Part shown: piece after piece, positions 61,553 to 64,000 of the stretch
How positions within the stretch are numbered: the stretch's first letter is position 1
Layout: every line of letters starts with the position of its first letter
Assembly (NCBI RefSeq): GCF_002001105.1
Contig: NZ_MUNP01000041.1
Location: 1-64,000, forward strand
Direction: 5' to 3'
DNA length: 64,000 nucleotides
From: Rhodanobacter sp. C06
Lineage (GTDB): Bacteria > Pseudomonadota > Gammaproteobacteria > Xanthomonadales > Rhodanobacteraceae
Made by a program: the position numbers and the translations under genes
Notes under the pieces: generated by a model
Told to the model about the DNA's origin: nothing
Seen by the model: only the letters and a program-made list of their open reading frames with translations
The model's database searches: none

Positions 61553-63046
61553 TCAACCCACCGCCGGCAAGGGGGCCGGGATCTGGTGCGGTTCCGGCTC
61601 GGGAATCGGCACCGGGATCGGCTTGATGATGCGGGCGCGGGCATCGGCGGCGGTGTGCCACAGGTTCCACGCCATCACCCACATGCCCGAGAGGATCAGC
61701 ACGCCGCCGAACCAGCGGATCAGGTACATCGGCTTGATCGCGATCAGGCTGTCGAGGAAGCCGTACTTCAGCAAGCCGTCGGGCAGGGTGGCGCGCCACA
61801 TCTCGCCCTCGGTGACGCCGGCGGTCCACATCGCGCCGACGTACAGCAGGGTGCCGGCCATGTGCAGCCAGAAATGCACGTTCATGCCGCGCAGCGAGTG
61901 CATCGCCGGGCGGCCCAGCGCGCGCGGCGCCATCGCGTACAGCGAGCCGATGGTGATCATCGCCACCCAGCCCAGCGAGCCGGAGTGCACGTGGGCGATC
62001 GTCCAGTCGGTGTAGTGCGACAGCGAGTTCACCGTCTTGATCGCCATCATCGAGCCTTCGAAGGTGGCGGCGGCGTAGAACACCAGCGCCATCACCATGA
62101 ATTTCACCGCCGGATCGGTCTTCACCTTGCTCCACGAGCCGTTGAAGGTGAGCAGGCCGTTCGCCGCCGAGCCCCAGCTCGGCATCAGCAGCACCAGCGA
62201 GAACGCCATGCCCACTGACTGCACCCAGTCGGGCAGGGCGGTGTACATCAGGTGGTGCGAGCCGGCCCACATGTAGACCGAGATCAGCGCCCAGAAATTG
62301 ACGATGGAGAAGCGGTAGCTCCACAACGGCTGCTGCGCCTGGCGCGGCACGAAGTAGTACATCATCCCGAGGAAGCCGGCGGTGAGGAAGAACGCCACCG
62401 CGTTGTGGCCGTACCACCACTCCACCATCGCATCGACCGTGCCCGAGTAGATCGGGTAGGACTTGGTCCACGACACCGGCAGGGACAGGTGGTTGACGAT
62501 GTGCAGCAGGCCCACCGCGATGATGAAGGCGCCGTAGTACCAGTTCGCCACGTAGATGTGCTTGATGCGCCGGCGCGCGAGGCTGGCGAAGAACACCACG
62601 CCGAAGCACACCCACACCACGGCGGTGAACAGCGCGATCCACCACTCCGGTTCGGCGTATTCCTTGCTGGTGGTGAGGCCCAGCGGCATCGACACCATCG
62701 CCAGCACGCAGACGATCTGCCAGCCCCAGAACGTGAAGCCGGCCAGCTTGCCGAGCGCCAGCCGGGCGTGGCCGGTACGCTGCACCACGTAGTAGCAGGT
62801 GCCCATCAGCGCCGAGCCGCCGAACGCGAAGATCACGCCGAAGGTATGGTCGGGGCGCAGCCGGCTGAAGGTGATCCAGGGCAGGTCGAAATTCAGCGCC
62901 GGCCACATCAGCTCGGCGGCGATATACACGCCCACCGACATGCCGATGATGCCCCAGACCGCCGCGGCCAGCAGGAACTGGCGGACGACCTTGTCGTTGT
63001 AGTACTCGGTGTTGGGCATGGGCGTTCCCGGTTTCGGTGTGGTCAT
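61553..63046 (-). CDS. ccoN: cbb3 cytochrome c oxidase subunit I (CcoN)
   Basis: A 497-residue catalytic heme-copper subunit with 12 or more helices. Metal-ligand histidines include [19 protein letters not shown] (low-spin heme), [20 protein letters not shown] (Cu-B), [12 protein letters not shown], and the [13 protein letters not shown] / [16 protein letters not shown] pair. This is the high-affinity oxidase used at low oxygen. A second in-frame ATG at 63019 has a better ribosome site (GGGAAC) and may be the true start. First gene of the cco operon; an FNR-type box lies about 100 bp upstream. Confidence 0.96.
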   Translation of the reverse strand: MTTPKPGTPMPNTEYYNDKVVRQFLLAAAVWGIIGMSVGVYIAAELMWPALNFDLPWITFSRLRPDHTFGVIFAFGGSALMGTCYYVVQRTGHARLALGKLAGFTFWGWQIVCVLAMVSMPLGLTTSKEYAEPEWWIALFTAVVWVCFGVVFFASLARRRIKHIYVANWYYGAFIIAVGLLHIVNHLSLPVSWTKSYPIYSGTVDAMVEWWYGHNAVAFFLTAGFLGMMYYFVPRQAQQPLWSYRFSIVNFWALISVYMWAGSHHLMYTALPDWVQSVGMAFSLVLLMPSWGSAANGLLTFNGSWSKVKTDPAVKFMVMALVFYAAATFEGSMMAIKTVNSLSHYTDWTIAHVHSGSLGWVAMITIGSLYAMAPRALGRPAMHSLRGMNVHFWLHMAGTLLYVGAMWTAGVTEGEMWRATLPDGLLKYGFLDSLIAIKPMYLIRWFGGVLILSGMWVMAWNLWHTAADARARIIKPIPVPIPEPEPHQIPAPLPAVG

Positions 63047-63139
63047 TGTCCCGGCGGCACCGGTGCGCCGCGATGACCGCGGTCAGGCGGCTGCGGCAAT
63101 CTGTCCGCCGGCACGGTCAGGACGCCCTGGCCCGGCGGC

Positions 63140-63153
63140 CTGATCCAGGTCAT
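63140..63153. promoter_or_regulatory. FNR/Anr-type box between ccoN and fdxA
   Basis: CTGATCCAGGTCAT, almost identical to the box before nnrS (13 of 14 bases) and likewise followed by GGCCGCG. It lies between the divergent ccoN (start 63046) and fdxA (start 63219), at a position that could activate either or both. Confidence 0.65.
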
Positions 63154-63218
63154 GGCCGCGATGGTCGCAGCAGGCAATGCTTGCCGGACGTGAACAAGCC
63201 GGTTCGAGCGCCGTCCCC

Positions 63219-63542
63219 ATGGCCCATGTCGTCACCGAGAACTGCATCAACTGCAAGCACACCGACTGCGTCGAGGTGTGTCCGGTGGACTGCTTCCACG
63301 AGGGGCCGAATTTCCTGGTGATCGATCCCGACGAATGCATCGACTGCACGCTGTGCGTGGAGGAATGCCCGGTGGGCGCGATCTTCCCCGAGCTGGACGT
63401 GCCGGCGGGGCAGGAGGGCTTCCTCGCGCTGAACGCCGAGCTGGCGCGCGAGTGGCCGGTGCTGGCGCGCAAGATTCCGGCCATGGAGGACGCCGCCGAT
63501 TGGGATGGCGTGCCGGACAAGCTGCCGCTGCTGAAACGCTAG
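63219..63542 (+). CDS. fdxA: Seven-iron ferredoxin
   Basis: A 107-residue [3Fe-4S][4Fe-4S] ferredoxin of the Azotobacter FdI type. C9, C17 and C50 should hold the 3Fe cluster and C21, C40, C43 and C46 the 4Fe cluster ([35 protein letters not shown]), a one-residue offset from FdI numbering. A C-terminal helical extension is present. Fpr encoded upstream is a possible partner. Followed by a strong terminator. Confidence 0.96.
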   Translation: MAHVVTENCINCKHTDCVEVCPVDCFHEGPNFLVIDPDECIDCTLCVEECPVGAIFPELDVPAGQEGFLALNAELAREWPVLARKIPAMEDAADWDGVPDKLPLLKR

Positions 63543-63560
63543 GGGAGTGGGGAAGGGGAC

Positions 63561-63588
63561 AAGAAAGCCCGCTTGCGCGGGCTTTCTT
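63561..63588 (+). terminator. Intrinsic terminator of fdxA
   Basis: Perfect 12-bp stem AAGAAAGCCCGC / GCGGGCTTTCTT with loop TTGC, 18 bp after the stop. The TTTCTTGT tail supports rho-independent termination in the + direction. Confidence 0.85.
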
Positions 63589-63598
63589 GTGTGTGGAG

Positions 63599-63718
63599 TG
63601 CGGCCATGGATGGCCGCTCACGTGATTCTCGCGATCAGGGATGATCGCCAGGATTTCGAACAGTGCGGCCAAGGATGGCCGCCCGTTTGACTCTCGCGAT
63701 CAGGGATGATCGCAATGG
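63599..63718. repeat. Two tandem REP-like units before gap
   Basis: Two copies (63599-63662 and 63663-63718), each GTGCGGCCA(T/A)GGATGGCCGC followed by a GCGATCAGGGATGATCGC palindrome. The second unit is close to the reverse complement of the element at 1352-1404. They occupy the whole fdxA-gap interval down to the gap stop codon. Confidence 0.85.

Positions 63719-64000
<282 letters not shown>

Overview
The window is GC-rich, densely packed bacterial DNA. The full tyrosine-degradation set, the extended TrpS, the ccoNOQP/FNR region and several families of short palindromic repeats (for example GTAGGAGCGC, GTAGGTCGGGATTCATCCCGAC and CTCTCCC/GGGAGAG types) suggest a gammaproteobacterium of the Xanthomonadales/Rhodanobacteraceae type (inference from gene content; a 16S or marker search would decide).

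Layout. (1) 0.2-6 kb: a PAQR/hemolysin III membrane protein, two small conserved proteins, and a 2-oxoacid dehydrogenase operon (E1alpha-E1beta-E2). (2) 6-13.5 kb: amino-acid catabolism, with tryptophan 2,3-dioxygenase, a POT peptide transporter, and a MarR regulator divergent from 4-hydroxyphenylpyruvate dioxygenase - homogentisate dioxygenase - fumarylacetoacetase. A 20-bp palindrome next to the MarR start is a likely operator. (3) 13.5-23.3 kb: housekeeping genes: VOC protein, trpS, arginase, tRNA-Thr(TGT), SPOR protein, birA-coaX, a PepSY-response regulator-histidine kinase operon whose sensor carries an EF-hand-like loop, and dusA. (4) 23.3-51.3 kb: the centrepiece, a 22-gene, almost gap-free, minus-strand operon for an extracellular-type contractile injection system (eCIS). 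It encodes sheath, tube, Afp16-like DUF4255 protein, AAA+ ATPase, LysM/tube adaptor proteins, split gpD hub and gpV spike, PAAR-like tip, gp25, two J-like baseplate proteins, a tail-I/beta-helix protein, DUF6519, a DUF4157 putative metallopeptidase joined to an OmpA-like domain, a CHAP peptidoglycan hydrolase, a CxCxxC protein, a membrane PASTA protein and an orphan. A sigma-54 enhancer-binding protein gene lies immediately upstream, and a good -24/-12 promoter precedes the first gene of the operon. (5) 51.5-64 kb: TMEM175-like channel, ferredoxin-NADP reductase, an FNR-type [4Fe-4S] regulator, NnrS, a small membrane protein, Tpx, truncated globin, the complete cbb3 oxidase cluster ccoN-O-Q-P-(H)-I-S, a 7Fe ferredoxin, and the 3' end of gap. 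Two near-identical FNR-type boxes (before nnrS and between ccoN and fdxA) tie this part into a low-oxygen/NO regulon.

The most interesting element is the CIS operon. It has no phage head, integrase or T6SS membrane genes. It has several peptidoglycan-directed proteins and no obvious tape-measure gene. Its predicted sigma-54 control and its PASTA membrane protein make an envelope-associated, developmentally or nutritionally regulated injection machine a testable idea.
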